From positions 1 through 30,749 of IMG/VR virus record IMGVR_UViG_3300011115_000524: 30,749 nucleotides of DNA; one strand, written 5' to 3'. Both the position numbers and the translations under genes were made by a program. The notes under the pieces are model-generated. The model worked only from the letters and a program-made list of their open reading frames with translations, ran no database searches and was not told where the DNA came from. Shown here in pieces: positions 1-8,283 of this stretch (the stretch's first letter is position 1; every line of letters begins with the position of its first letter). The DNA comes from a virus.

Positions 1-1
1 A

Positions 2-391
2 GTTCAATCAATCAAAGATTTTCCGCAAATGTTGGAAATACGTACCATTGTAGTAGATGAGAACAATATCATATTAGGCGGAAATATGCGTTTTAAAGCT
101 TGCATTGAAGCTGGGTTAAAGGAAGTGTTTATAATCAAAGCAAAAGACCTTACAGGGGAACAAAAACACGAATTTATAGTAAAAGATAACGTAGGTTTTG
201 GAGAATGGGACTGGGATATTTTAGCGAATGAATGGGACACTGAAAAGTTAAAAGATTGGGGATTAAATATTCCTATTTATATTGATGAAGATATTGATTT
301 TGATAATATAAATTCAAATGAAGATAGAAGTTCAGATAAGCAAAATAAAGTAGTAACGTGTCCTAAGTGTTTACATAAATTTGACGTATAA
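2..391 (+). CDS. ParB-like nuclease-domain protein (5' partial)
   Basis: The frame is open to the left edge, so the true start lies upstream; the first internal ATG is at 29. The residues from SIKDFPQMLEIR through VVDENNIILGGNMRFKA match the ParB/sulfiredoxin-like domain found beside phage DNA methylases, and the GGNMR part is the usual nucleotide-binding core. The middle (GEWDWDILANEWD, LKDWGL) is typical of these phage ParB-like proteins. The end carries CPKC, half of a zinc-ribbon-like site. The stop overlaps the start of the methylase by one base (TAATG), so the two are translationally linked. A role with the methylase in DNA modification or packaging is inferred from this context. Confidence 0.75.
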   Translation, partial: VQSIKDFPQMLEIRTIVVDENNIILGGNMRFKACIEAGLKEVFIIKAKDLTGEQKHEFIVKDNVGFGEWDWDILANEWDTEKLKDWGLNIPIYIDEDIDFDNINSNEDRSSDKQNKVVTCPKCLHKFDV

Positions 392-1308
392 TGCCAATAC
401 CATACATGGGGTCAAAACGTAAATCCTCACAAAAAATTTACCAAACAATTAAAAATTTTAATGTAGATTCAGATACTATTGTAGATTTATTTTGCGGTGG
501 CTTTGCTATTGGAGAAATATTCTATAAAAATGGATTTAAAGTAATTGCAAATGATAAAAATCAATTTGTAACAGCACTTCTTGACCAAACAATAAATAAA
601 GGATTAGATGAGCAAAAATGCTTAGAATTTATTACAAGGTCAAAGTTTGAAGATGTCTTGAAAAACACGAATAATTATGAAGATTGGTATGTTGGTTATG
701 TAATGTGTATTTGGTCATTCGGAAATAATCAAAAAGGGTATATTTTCGGAAAAGAAACGGAGGCTTATAAAAGAGCAGGTCATGAATTAGTAATAAATAA
801 AGACCCAAAACTATTAAAAGAATTATTACCAAATATTCCACAAAAATACATTGAAGGTATCTTAAAGCAAACTGATTGGCATAAGAGACGAATAGCACTT
901 GGTAAGGTTGCAAAAGTTTTAAAAAATAGAATTTTAGAACTCCAACAACTCGAACGACTCGAACAACTCGAACAACTCGAACGACTCCAACAACTCGAAA
1001 TTTACAATAATAGCTATGATGAAGTAGAAATCCCAAAAGATGCGATAATATATTGCGATCCTCCATATCAAGGAACAGCAGAATACAAAGAAGGTAGTTT
1101 TAATCATGCAAAGTTTTGGGATTGGGTAAGGAAAATATCAAAGACTAATAAAATTTATATTTCTGAATATAACGCTCCAAATGATTTTGAAGTGATATTA
1201 TCTTTTAGTCAAAAAAGTACATTACAAGGAGGGGTACAGAAACATAATAATCAACCTGATGAAAAACTATTTGTACCAATTGGTCAGGAAGTGAATAAAC
1301 AACGATAA
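391..1308 (+). CDS. D12-class (Dam-like) DNA N6-adenine methyltransferase
   Basis: Probably transfers methyl groups from S-adenosylmethionine to adenine in DNA. The N-terminus has PYMGSKRK (residues 4-11) and DLFCGGFAIG (32-41), the usual AdoMet-binding start of D12 methylases. The catalytic motif DPPY is at 223-226. Between them, residues 183-203 are seven Leu-centred triplets (QLE, RLE, RLQ) encoded by a 9-bp tandem repeat, probably a charged helix in the region joining the target-recognition part to the catalytic core. The length of 305 residues is normal for the family. The gene starts within the stop codon of the ParB-like gene and sits just ahead of the terminase genes. It likely protects phage DNA or marks it for replication or packaging; the target sequence cannot be read from here. 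Confidence 0.9.
   Translation: MPIPYMGSKRKSSQKIYQTIKNFNVDSDTIVDLFCGGFAIGEIFYKNGFKVIANDKNQFVTALLDQTINKGLDEQKCLEFITRSKFEDVLKNTNNYEDWYVGYVMCIWSFGNNQKGYIFGKETEAYKRAGHELVINKDPKLLKELLPNIPQKYIEGILKQTDWHKRRIALGKVAKVLKNRILELQQLERLEQLEQLERLQQLEIYNNSYDEVEIPKDAIIYCDPPYQGTAEYKEGSFNHAKFWDWVRKISKTNKIYISEYNAPNDFEVILSFSQKSTLQGGVQKHNNQPDEKLFVPIGQEVNKQR
937..999 (+). repeat. 9-bp tandem repeat inside the methylase gene
   Basis: Seven in-frame units, consensus CAACTCGAA with variants CGACTCGAA, CGACTCCAA and GAACTCCAA, encode ELQ-QLE-RLE-QLE-QLE-RLQ-QLE. Because the unit is a multiple of three, gain or loss of copies keeps the frame. The repeat also opens a spurious reverse-strand frame rich in VVR. Confidence 0.95.
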
Positions 1309-1318
1309 TACAACGAAC

Positions 1319-1669
1319 ATGGCAGGTTATAAAGATATTAAGCCCGTATGGGAAAAAGGCGAAAGCGGAAACCCCAATGGCAGACCAAAAGGTAGCAAAA
1401 ACCGTAGCACAATAGCACGCAAATGGTTAGAGGTTAATCAATCACTTAAAAACCCGTTAACAGGCGACAACGAAACGATGTCTCAAGAGGACTTGATGAC
1501 TTTAGCTCTAATAAAAAAGGCTAGGGATGGAGATACGAACGCTTATAAAGCACTAATGGACTCAGGTTACGGCGCACCTATTCAACAAATAGAGCAAACG
1601 AATACCGAAATAGACCTATCAAACCTTACTACGGATGAATTAAAGGACTTATTAAACGAAGATGAATGA
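1319..1669 (+). CDS. terS: Small terminase subunit-like protein (DUF5681-like)
   Basis: A 116-residue basic protein with GESGNPNGRPKGSKN near residues 14-28, the hallmark of the DUF5681-like group found directly upstream of large terminase genes in phages. The remainder is helical with an acidic C-terminus (LSNLTTDELKDLLNEDE), which may contact the large subunit. It overlaps the large terminase gene by 8 bp, which supports a role in recognising phage DNA for packaging. The small-subunit role rests on position and on the motif, not on a recognised DNA-binding fold. Confidence 0.7.
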   Translation: MAGYKDIKPVWEKGESGNPNGRPKGSKNRSTIARKWLEVNQSLKNPLTGDNETMSQEDLMTLALIKKARDGDTNAYKALMDSGYGAPIQQIEQTNTEIDLSNLTTDELKDLLNEDE

Positions 1670-3020
1670 ACGTAAAGAACACGCAAAAGAATTGCTTAGA
1701 CGAGAGTTATCAAGACGTTCACTATGGGAGTTTTGCCGTTATTATGACCCTACTTTCTTTAATAACAGACCTTTTCTCAAGGAAATAGCAGATGCATTCC
1801 AAGAAATAGAGGAGAAAACAATCAAGAGTCTAAGCGTTTCAATGCCCCCAAGAGCGGGTAAGTCTTATATTACGTCTTTATTTTGTGCATGGACCATTGG
1901 ACGTAACCCTGACAAGTCAGTAATGAGGAACACGTGTACAGCTACATTATTCCTTAAATTCAGTTATGACGTTCGGGCAATCGTTAAATCGGACAAATAC
2001 CGTAAAGTATTCAATCACGTTACCTTATCAGATGACAAATCTAATCTTCAAGGATGGAACACTAATACAAGTAAGCAAGTGGGTTATTTTGGTGCTGGAG
2101 TTGGGGGTACGATTATCGGATTTGGAGCGTCAAACGTTGCAATAACGGATGACCTTTACAGAGGTATTGAGGACGCTTTATCTGATACGGTTAACGATAG
2201 GATAAACCAATGGAAAGAATCAACACACGATTCACGTTTTGAGAGCGGATGTGCTAGGATTGATATAGGTACACGTTGGAGTTTAAACGATGTAATTGGG
2301 CGCAATATGGACTCAAAAATATACGATAAGTCGATTATAGTAAGCGCAATGAATGAACAAGGGGAGTCATTTTGCGAGGATGTGTTAACAACAGCTGAAT
2401 ACATAGAGAAAAAGAAGAGAACAGCACCCGAAATATGGGAGGCTGAATATCAACAACAGCCAGTCGATATGAAAGGTAGGTTGTTTAATGAGTTAAAATT
2501 TGTATCAAAAGAGGAGTTTGAAGAAATAAGCAAAAATAACCCTATTGAAGGTTGTCTTGGCTACGTGGACGTATCAGACCAAGGTACTGATTACACGGCT
2601 GTTACAATTTGCGCTGTAATCAAGAAACAGTTGTTTATTGTTGACTATTTAATGACTAGGGATAACACCGATATAACGATCCCTCAAACCGCTGCAATGC
2701 TGAATAAATGGAACGTTACATATTGTAGGGTTGAATCAAATAGCATGGGTGCAATGTTTTCACGTCAATTACAGACACAGACGAAAACACGAATACTTCA
2801 AGTTCATAACACACAAAACAAAATCACTCGAATAATAATGAGTTCAGCACACGTTATGAATTCAATGACATTTGTACGTAATGGAGATAATCAAAGTGAG
2901 CTATTTATCCAAAATGTACTAAGTTTTAGTAAGGAGGGTAAGAATAAAAATGATGACGCTCCTGACTGTTTGGCTGGATTAAGTATTTTTGTACAATCAA
3001 TGTTTAAAAATTTATCGTAA
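1662..3020 (+). CDS. terL: Phage terminase large subunit
   Basis: The packaging motor: an ATPase followed by a headful or cos nuclease. Walker A is MPPRAGKS (residues 61-68, Lys67). Walker B is probably VAITDD (159-164). IDIGTRW (200-206) is the usual coupling region, and EAEYQQQPVD (260-269) is the family linker. The RNase H-like nuclease residues are probably Asp303 (YVDVSDQG), Glu358 (RVESNS) and an Asp of NDDAPD (430-435). At 452 residues both domains are complete. Translation is coupled to the upstream gene by an 8-bp overlap. It acts at the portal vertex. Confidence 0.95.
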   Translation: MNERKEHAKELLRRELSRRSLWEFCRYYDPTFFNNRPFLKEIADAFQEIEEKTIKSLSVSMPPRAGKSYITSLFCAWTIGRNPDKSVMRNTCTATLFLKFSYDVRAIVKSDKYRKVFNHVTLSDDKSNLQGWNTNTSKQVGYFGAGVGGTIIGFGASNVAITDDLYRGIEDALSDTVNDRINQWKESTHDSRFESGCARIDIGTRWSLNDVIGRNMDSKIYDKSIIVSAMNEQGESFCEDVLTTAEYIEKKKRTAPEIWEAEYQQQPVDMKGRLFNELKFVSKEEFEEISKNNPIEGCLGYVDVSDQGTDYTAVTICAVIKKQLFIVDYLMTRDNTDITIPQTAAMLNKWNVTYCRVESNSMGAMFSRQLQTQTKTRILQVHNTQNKITRIIMSSAHVMNSMTFVRNGDNQSELFIQNVLSFSKEGKNKNDDAPDCLAGLSIFVQSMFKNLS

Positions 3021-3025
3021 CTTTG
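3018..3025 (+). promoter_or_regulatory. Possible Bacteroidota promoter -7 box before the portal gene
   Basis: TAACTTTG matches TAnnTTTG and overlaps the terL stop codon, 22 bases before the portal ATG. No good TTG box is seen at the expected distance upstream, so this is a weak call based on the -7 match alone. Confidence 0.35.
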
Positions 3026-3047
3026 CTTAAATTCTAATCAAAACAGA

Positions 3048-4493
3048 ATGGAGATTAACTTTTGGGATTCTTTTTTTGGAGTCAATTCAGGACAACAAAA
3101 CAGATTTATAAATCAATTTAACCGCCTTAGACCAATACAAAATCAAGTGTGGGGGGTTAAAAACGCAATATGGATTGATACTAATAACGCTTGGGAATGG
3201 TTTTTGACAATTCCTGAGTTCAGAGCTGTAATTGATAAGCGCGCGTCAATGATGAGTTCAAATATTCCTAAGTTATACGATAAAAATAACGAAGAAATAA
3301 CGGAGCATTGGTTCTTAGACATGGTTAAGCATCCTAATCCTGTTCAAAGTTGGTCAGATATTGTTTATTCATTATCCGTTAATGATGCTCTTTATTCAAA
3401 TGCATTCGGTTATTGCCCATTAAGAGCATTGAATCAACGTAATTTATTCGTCCCATTGCCTTCAAATAAGATTCAAATCATGACAAGTGGTAAAACGCTT
3501 AAACAAATGGATATGAACGGTCTTGTTGATGGGTATAAATTCGAATATGACGATAATAAACTCGAAACATTACCGATTGAGGATGTTATTTATTTGACTA
3601 CAACGGATGGAATGAATATCATTAAGCCAACAAGCCGAATTGATGCATTAAAATATCCATTAAGTAACATCAAAGCAAGTTATCACAAGCGAAATGTATT
3701 GCTTGAAAATATAGGGGCAATAGGTATTTTATCGGCTCAAAATAGTGATATTGGTGGAGCTATTCCAATGACTCCTGAAGAAAAAAGAGAGATACAAAAG
3801 GATTGGTTTAACCGTTCAAAAGACGAAATAATCATTACAGAAAGCCAAGTTAATTGGCAATCGATGAGTTATCCAACACGTGATTTGATGTTATTTGAAG
3901 AGCTTAACGCTGACAAAATGGCTATCATTGACGCATACGGAATGAATGCAAATCTATTCTCAAGTGAAAAAGGTAGTACATTCAGCAATGTTAAAGACTC
4001 AATTCGGATGGTTTATACGGACACAATCATCCCTGAGACACAACAGATGTACGATTCAATTTGTCATCAGTTAGGATTGGATAAACAAGGGATCCGTATA
4101 GAGGCTTGTTTTGACCATTTACCGGTACTACAAGACGATGAGTTAGCAGAATATCAAGCATTGACTGAGAAGGTAACAGCTTATAATCTATTATTGACTG
4201 ACGGAGTAATCACTAAAGAGCAATATGCGATGGAATTCGGCTATGAATTAGAGCCAATTGATAAGGCACAAGCGCAACAAAACGGATTGATCCAGGCACA
4301 AACAGAATTGAGAGGAACTGTCGGAGGATTGAATGGGATAATTGCATTGAATACAGCTGTTGCAATGGGGCAAATGACCAATGAAATCGCAGTTAATACC
4401 TTAGTAAATTACTACGGATATGACCGTATTGTCGCTGAATCAATGATAACGGCAACACCTGAAATACCTATGACACCACCAACAACATTTTAA
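3048..4493 (+). CDS. Phage portal protein (HK97-like)
   Basis: At 481 residues it lies between the large terminase and the prohead protease, the canonical portal place in HK97-type heads. The N-terminal part (NNAWEWFLTIPEFRAVIDKRASMM, read in pieces) and the segment on HPNPVQSWSDI resemble HK97-type portals. The central AYGMNANLFSSEKGSTFSN region corresponds to the conserved portal stretch before the long helices. The C-terminus is Gln/Ala-rich. It should form the dodecameric ring that admits DNA and docks the neck. The portal family is well supported by position and by these segments; the exact subfamily is not certain. Confidence 0.88.
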   Translation: MEINFWDSFFGVNSGQQNRFINQFNRLRPIQNQVWGVKNAIWIDTNNAWEWFLTIPEFRAVIDKRASMMSSNIPKLYDKNNEEITEHWFLDMVKHPNPVQSWSDIVYSLSVNDALYSNAFGYCPLRALNQRNLFVPLPSNKIQIMTSGKTLKQMDMNGLVDGYKFEYDDNKLETLPIEDVIYLTTTDGMNIIKPTSRIDALKYPLSNIKASYHKRNVLLENIGAIGILSAQNSDIGGAIPMTPEEKREIQKDWFNRSKDEIIITESQVNWQSMSYPTRDLMLFEELNADKMAIIDAYGMNANLFSSEKGSTFSNVKDSIRMVYTDTIIPETQQMYDSICHQLGLDKQGIRIEACFDHLPVLQDDELAEYQALTEKVTAYNLLLTDGVITKEQYAMEFGYELEPIDKAQAQQNGLIQAQTELRGTVGGLNGIIALNTAVAMGQMTNEIAVNTLVNYYGYDRIVAESMITATPEIPMTPPTTF

Positions 4494-4495
4494 CT

Positions 4496-5245
4496 ATGAA
4501 ATCAAATACCTACCAAACAAAGGGAGCATCCGAAATAAAGGATATAAGCTCAGATAAACGTCAAGTGGCTGTTTACCTAGCGAAGTTCGATAATATCGAC
4601 TCGGACAATGATATGATTAAAAAGGGAGCGTTCAGTAAATCCATTTTGGAACGTGGTCCTGAAAGCCCTAGCAACAGAAAAATAGCATTCTTAAGGTGGC
4701 ACGACTGGGAAAAGCCTATCGGTAAATTCCTGACGTTACAAGAAGACGATTATGGATTGTTTGCAGTTAGTCAATTAGGCACGTCAGTAGGTGGAAATGA
4801 CGCATGGAACGATTATAACGATGGAATAATTCGTGAGCATTCAATCGGATTTCAATACATACAGGACAAAATGCGCTGGATTGACGATGTTAATACCCCA
4901 GCGCAAGGTTATTGGATGATAACAGAACTGAAATTATACGAGGGGAGCGCAGTAACATTTGGAGCCAATAGCGAAACGAATGTTGTTGACGTAATGAAAT
5001 CAGAAGATAAGGTCGAAAAGGCGGTAAAAATATCGAACGAAATAGATTTATTAATCAAAGGACTTGCAAATGGTAAAGGATCGGATGAGCGTCTATTTGA
5101 AATGGAAATGAAATTAAAATATTTGAACAGTCAGATGTTAATACTCGCAAAAAGTGAGCCGTTCGTAAAAGAACATTCAGTGATTAGTGAGCCAATTATA
5201 ACAGATGTACCGTTCAATTGGAGTGAAGTAATAAGTAAATTTTAA
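4496..5245 (+). CDS. HK97-type prohead maturation protease
   Basis: A serine protease that trims the capsid delta domain during head maturation. The catalytic His is probably His69 (LRWHDW), and the Ser is Ser116 in REHSIGF, the conserved pair of the HK97 prohead protease family (peptidase U35). The protease core ends near residue 165 (EGSAVTFGANSET), and a helical C-terminal tail of about 80 residues follows, perhaps involved in scaffolding or self-processing. The gene begins two bases after the portal stop and is followed by the major capsid gene. Confidence 0.92.
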   Translation: MKSNTYQTKGASEIKDISSDKRQVAVYLAKFDNIDSDNDMIKKGAFSKSILERGPESPSNRKIAFLRWHDWEKPIGKFLTLQEDDYGLFAVSQLGTSVGGNDAWNDYNDGIIREHSIGFQYIQDKMRWIDDVNTPAQGYWMITELKLYEGSAVTFGANSETNVVDVMKSEDKVEKAVKISNEIDLLIKGLANGKGSDERLFEMEMKLKYLNSQMLILAKSEPFVKEHSVISEPIITDVPFNWSEVISKF

Positions 5246-5258
5246 ACAAAAATCAAAC

Positions 5259-5277
5259 AAAAAACAAGAAAAAATGA
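5259..5277 (+). promoter_or_regulatory. A-rich translation leader of the capsid gene
   Basis: The 19 bases AAAAAACAAGAAAAAATGA end in the start codon of the major capsid gene. The same 19 bases recur at the tail-tube gene (8265-8283). There is no Shine-Dalgarno site; A-rich leaders are a known enhancer of translation in Bacteroidota. Confidence 0.7.
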
Positions 5278-6470
5278 CTGAAAATTTAACACCAGAACAA
5301 GTAGTTGAAAAAATCAACGAAAAGTTCAATGCAACTTTGGCGACAATGCCAACAAAATCAGACCTAGACGGTTTGAAATCTGACGTTGAAGCTCTTAAAA
5401 CATTAGAGGCTAAGAGTCAAGAAATCGAAAAAGCAATAGCTAGATTCGAAGGTAAAATGGAAGCAATGGCTGAAAAAGGATTCAAGACAGAGCGCAAACC
5501 ACGTTCACTTGGTGAGGCTATTTCTCAAGCGTATGTTGCTAATATCGACAAAATCAAGGAGACAGCTGAAAAAGGCGGAATGATGACATTAGAAACAAAA
5601 ACTCTTTATGACACTACAATTGATGGTGATTATACGGGAAATATTGCGTTATCTACATTAGAGGCTGGAGTATCTACAATTGCTCGTCCTATCATTAAGA
5701 TTCGTGACATTGTAAACATGGGAACAACAACATCTAAATTCGTTACTTACATCTCTCAAAGCGTTCAAACAGCGTCAAGTTGGATTGATGAAGCTGGAGT
5801 GAAGATTTCAGGCCAACCGTCATACGAGGAAATTTCGGAAGAGGTTAAGAAAATCGCTGGAACTGTTAAAATTTCAAAAGAAATGTTAGCGGATCTTGCA
5901 TTCGTTCAATCTGAAATCAATAGAGATTTGATGGCGTCTATTGACCAATCAATTGAAGATGCTTTATTGAATGGAGCAGCGGGCGGTATTAATGGAATTT
6001 TATCGAATGCTGTTACTTTCTCGGCTGGTACTTTTGCAGGTACTGTTGTAACTCCAAACATCTCGGATGTTATTAGAGTGGCAATTGCACAGATCCAAAA
6101 TGCTAACTTTGAGCCTACGCACGTTGTATTAAATCCTGAAGATGTTGCAGCAATGCAATTGACTAAATCGTCAACTGGCGAGTACACTTATCCAATGTTC
6201 TTAATGGACGTTAATAAGGTTGCTAATCTTATTGTCGTTTCAACAACTAATATGACAGCTGGAACATTCCTAGTAGGAGATTTCACGAAGTCAAATGTTA
6301 GAATGAGAGAGGCAATGAACGTACAAGTTGGTTATGTAAACGATGATTTCCAAAGAAACATGGTTACTATCTTAGCTGAGGCACGTTTAGTTCAATATGT
6401 GAAAGCAAACGATTATCCAGCATTCGTTGATGGAACAATCGCAACAGCAATCGCAGCGTTGGCAGTATAA
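5274..6470 (+). CDS. Major capsid protein (HK97 fold) with delta domain
   Basis: At 398 residues it has the typical HK97 gp5 layout. An N-terminal Lys/Glu-rich coiled coil (about 1-80) should be the delta scaffold domain removed by the upstream protease. A linker follows, and then the shell domain starts near residue 105. Recognisable shell features are ARPIIKIRDIVN, the TASSWIDEAG segment and the VVLNPEDVAAMQ helix, all common in HK97-like capsids. The last part, REAMNVQVGYVNDDFQRNMVT in pieces, followed by AEARLVQYV, matches the conserved end of the family. It is followed by a hairpin at 6481-6506 and a new promoter-like box. Confidence 0.93.
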   Translation: MTENLTPEQVVEKINEKFNATLATMPTKSDLDGLKSDVEALKTLEAKSQEIEKAIARFEGKMEAMAEKGFKTERKPRSLGEAISQAYVANIDKIKETAEKGGMMTLETKTLYDTTIDGDYTGNIALSTLEAGVSTIARPIIKIRDIVNMGTTTSKFVTYISQSVQTASSWIDEAGVKISGQPSYEEISEEVKKIAGTVKISKEMLADLAFVQSEINRDLMASIDQSIEDALLNGAAGGINGILSNAVTFSAGTFAGTVVTPNISDVIRVAIAQIQNANFEPTHVVLNPEDVAAMQLTKSSTGEYTYPMFLMDVNKVANLIVVSTTNMTAGTFLVGDFTKSNVRMREAMNVQVGYVNDDFQRNMVTILAEARLVQYVKANDYPAFVDGTIATAIAALAV

Positions 6471-6480
6471 AATAATAACG

Positions 6481-6506
6481 GGGGTTGAGTTCTTAACCCC
6501 TCTTTT
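6481..6506 (+). terminator. Hairpin terminator after the capsid gene
   Basis: GGGGTT (6481-6486) pairs with AACCCC (6495-6500) around an 8-base loop, followed by TCTTTT. It lies 10 bases after the capsid stop codon and looks like a short rho-independent terminator that would reduce read-through. Confidence 0.6.
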
Positions 6507-6513
6507 AAATTTG
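6506..6513 (+). promoter_or_regulatory. Promoter -7 box, predicted leaderless start
   Basis: TAAATTTG fits TAnnTTTG and ends only four bases before the ATG at 6518, so transcription would begin at or next to the start codon. It directly follows a terminator-like hairpin. No clear TTG -33 box was found. Confidence 0.45.
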
Positions 6514-6517
6514 CACA

Positions 6518-6820
6518 ATGGAAAAGAAAACTCGTAAAAAAAAGGATATTGACGTAACGTTAAACGTGAATAATGCTGAATTGAAAGTTAAAAGAGATAT
6601 TAAGGGAACAGAAATTGACCTAGATACTCGAATAATTGACGTTCACATTGACAAGACGGCAACTGAAACAAAGGTACAAGTTGAAATTGATGACAAGGTT
6701 ATTTATGAATTTGTCGGAAATGGAGAATCAAAGCATTTGCCTAAGGGAGCAATATTTAAAATAACGGGTGAAATGTTAAAGCATTTTATCAAAAAAGGGT
6801 TTGGAAAACTAAAAAAGTAA
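6518..6820 (+). CDS. Hypothetical head-region protein
   Basis: A 100-residue, highly charged protein starting MEKKTRKKKDIDV, with alternating Lys and Asp/Glu beta-like stretches and a basic C-terminus (HFIKKGFGKLKK). No family is recognised. It lies between the major capsid gene and the connector gene, where phages of this type often carry a capsid decoration or head-completion protein; that role is a guess. It has its own promoter-like box with almost no leader, and the next gene starts four bases downstream. Confidence 0.7.
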   Translation: MEKKTRKKKDIDVTLNVNNAELKVKRDIKGTEIDLDTRIIDVHIDKTATETKVQVEIDDKVIYEFVGNGESKHLPKGAIFKITGEMLKHFIKKGFGKLKK

Positions 6821-6824
6821 GTAG

Positions 6825-7583
6825 ATGTTTTTAACAGTTCAAGATTTTACGGGAAAATATCAGTTAAGTACGGGAATGTATGACGTGACTAAGTTACAAG
6901 ATTACATTGATAAGTACGAAAAACGTTATTTAATAGAGTTATTTGGAGCGAAATTATACGATGAGTTTATCAGTGATTTGAACATTCAGAATGTTCCTAA
7001 GTCGCCAAACTTTCTAAAAATTTACAATCCGTTCTATGAAAATATTACGTTTAGACAATTGATAATTTCCGAGGGGATTTTAGAGATGTTAAAAGGATTC
7101 ATTTATTTTGAGTATTCAAAGGATCTAATCAACCAAATGACACCGTACGGAAATGTTCGCCCAATTAGTGAAAACTCGGAGCCAGTCAGCACGTTATATT
7201 CAATGATTTATGCACGTTATAACGAGGCTATTAAGACGTATAGAGCAATCCAAACGTATATTGTGACTAATTTCAATGCGCCAACAGGTCAAGTGATTTC
7301 AATTTCGTTGCTTACTGGAGGGACCAATTACGTTTCACAGATTAACAACGGAACGCAAACGCTCATTTATGGGGACGGTAACTTGACGTTGAATATTGTT
7401 GCGAACAACTTTTTTGTTGTAACGGGCGGAACGGTCAATATTGCTGGGGTAAATTACGTTGCTGGAGCTATTACAACGGTTGTCGGTGGGAATTATGACG
7501 CTACTTTTGAGATTACATACGTTGGTAAAGGGGATTTCACTACGTTTAACGGTCAAGCAAAACAAACAGTTTACTGGGTATGA
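6825..7583 (+). CDS. Probable head-tail connector protein with added beta domain
   Basis: At 252 residues, the N-terminal 150 or so are helical (LQDYIDKYEKRYLIELFGAKLYDEF, read in pieces) and resemble the DUF6712-type connector proteins of Bacteroidota phages that sit just after the capsid gene. From about residue 155 it changes to a Gly/Asn/Thr/Val-rich beta region in which similar phrases recur (GTNYVSQINNG, GVNYVAGAITTV), suggesting an added beta domain exposed at the neck. It overlaps the next gene by four bases (ATGA). The family call is moderate. Confidence 0.6.
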   Translation: MFLTVQDFTGKYQLSTGMYDVTKLQDYIDKYEKRYLIELFGAKLYDEFISDLNIQNVPKSPNFLKIYNPFYENITFRQLIISEGILEMLKGFIYFEYSKDLINQMTPYGNVRPISENSEPVSTLYSMIYARYNEAIKTYRAIQTYIVTNFNAPTGQVISISLLTGGTNYVSQINNGTQTLIYGDGNLTLNIVANNFFVVTGGTVNIAGVNYVAGAITTVVGGNYDATFEITYVGKGDFTTFNGQAKQTVYWV

Positions 7584-8260
7584 TAAACGAACTTTCAAAT
7601 ATTGTTCAGAACATTGTTTTTGGCATAGACAACATGATTCAGGGAGTTTATGACATTAACGATGAAAAGACGTATGCGTGTAAAACGAAATGGACCAGAG
7701 TAGGGAAAACGGTTGTTTGTAATGGCGAGGAGTTCACTGTAACGGGGCTTGAAGAGGATGAGTGGTTAACGGGGACGAGTCCAAATCCGTTGGTATTATT
7801 AGACGGGGTTATTACTTTGCCTCAACCGTTCTTTATTCATGGAACTAAAAAGGCTACTAATAGAGAATGGACTATCTTAAGCAACAATGTAAGCTCAAAA
7901 ACACCGATTATTTGGCTGTTAGGTTCGTTAAATTACAAACAGTTTGGGCGTGAAAGTACAATCGACATTGAAAGTTCATTGCGAATATTCTTTTTAGATG
8001 AAACAGACGTTACTAACTATTACACAGCGGATCATGTAACGCAAGTTGTTTATCCAATGGAGCAACTAGCGATGGAATTTATAGCTACAATAAACAAAAA
8101 CAGAAATTTTAAAACTATTGAAGATTGGGAGATTATCGAATTTACGAGGTTTGGTGTTGAACAAGAAAACGGAATGTTTCAGAACATTTTAGATGCAAAT
8201 TTAAGTGGGGTGGAGTTAAGAATAACGCTCACAAAGTACAAGGAAAATTGTAAATGTTAA
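7580..8260 (+). CDS. Probable neck or tail-completion protein
   Basis: A 226-residue protein with no confident family. It lies between the connector and the tail-tube gene, where head-tail joining or tail-terminator proteins are encoded. Its mix of beta strands and the amphipathic end (LSGVELRITLTKYKE) are compatible with a tail-terminator fold, but no diagnostic motif is visible. It starts within the stop of the preceding gene (ATGA overlap), so the two are probably co-translated. Confidence 0.55.
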   Translation: MINELSNIVQNIVFGIDNMIQGVYDINDEKTYACKTKWTRVGKTVVCNGEEFTVTGLEEDEWLTGTSPNPLVLLDGVITLPQPFFIHGTKKATNREWTILSNNVSSKTPIIWLLGSLNYKQFGRESTIDIESSLRIFFLDETDVTNYYTADHVTQVVYPMEQLAMEFIATINKNRNFKTIEDWEIIEFTRFGVEQENGMFQNILDANLSGVELRITLTKYKENCKC

Positions 8261-8264
8261 TTAA

Positions 8265-8283
8265 AAAAAACAAGAAAAAATGA
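8265..8283 (+). promoter_or_regulatory. A-rich translation leader of the tail-tube gene
   Basis: Identical over 19 bases to the leader of the capsid gene at 5259-5277, ending in the start codon. The sharing marks the two structural genes expected to need the highest expression. Confidence 0.7.

Noticed and set aside
632-1066. Reverse-strand frame rich in VVR repeats
   Set aside because: It is the complement of the 9-bp repeat in the methylase gene; the forward frame carries clear methylase motifs.
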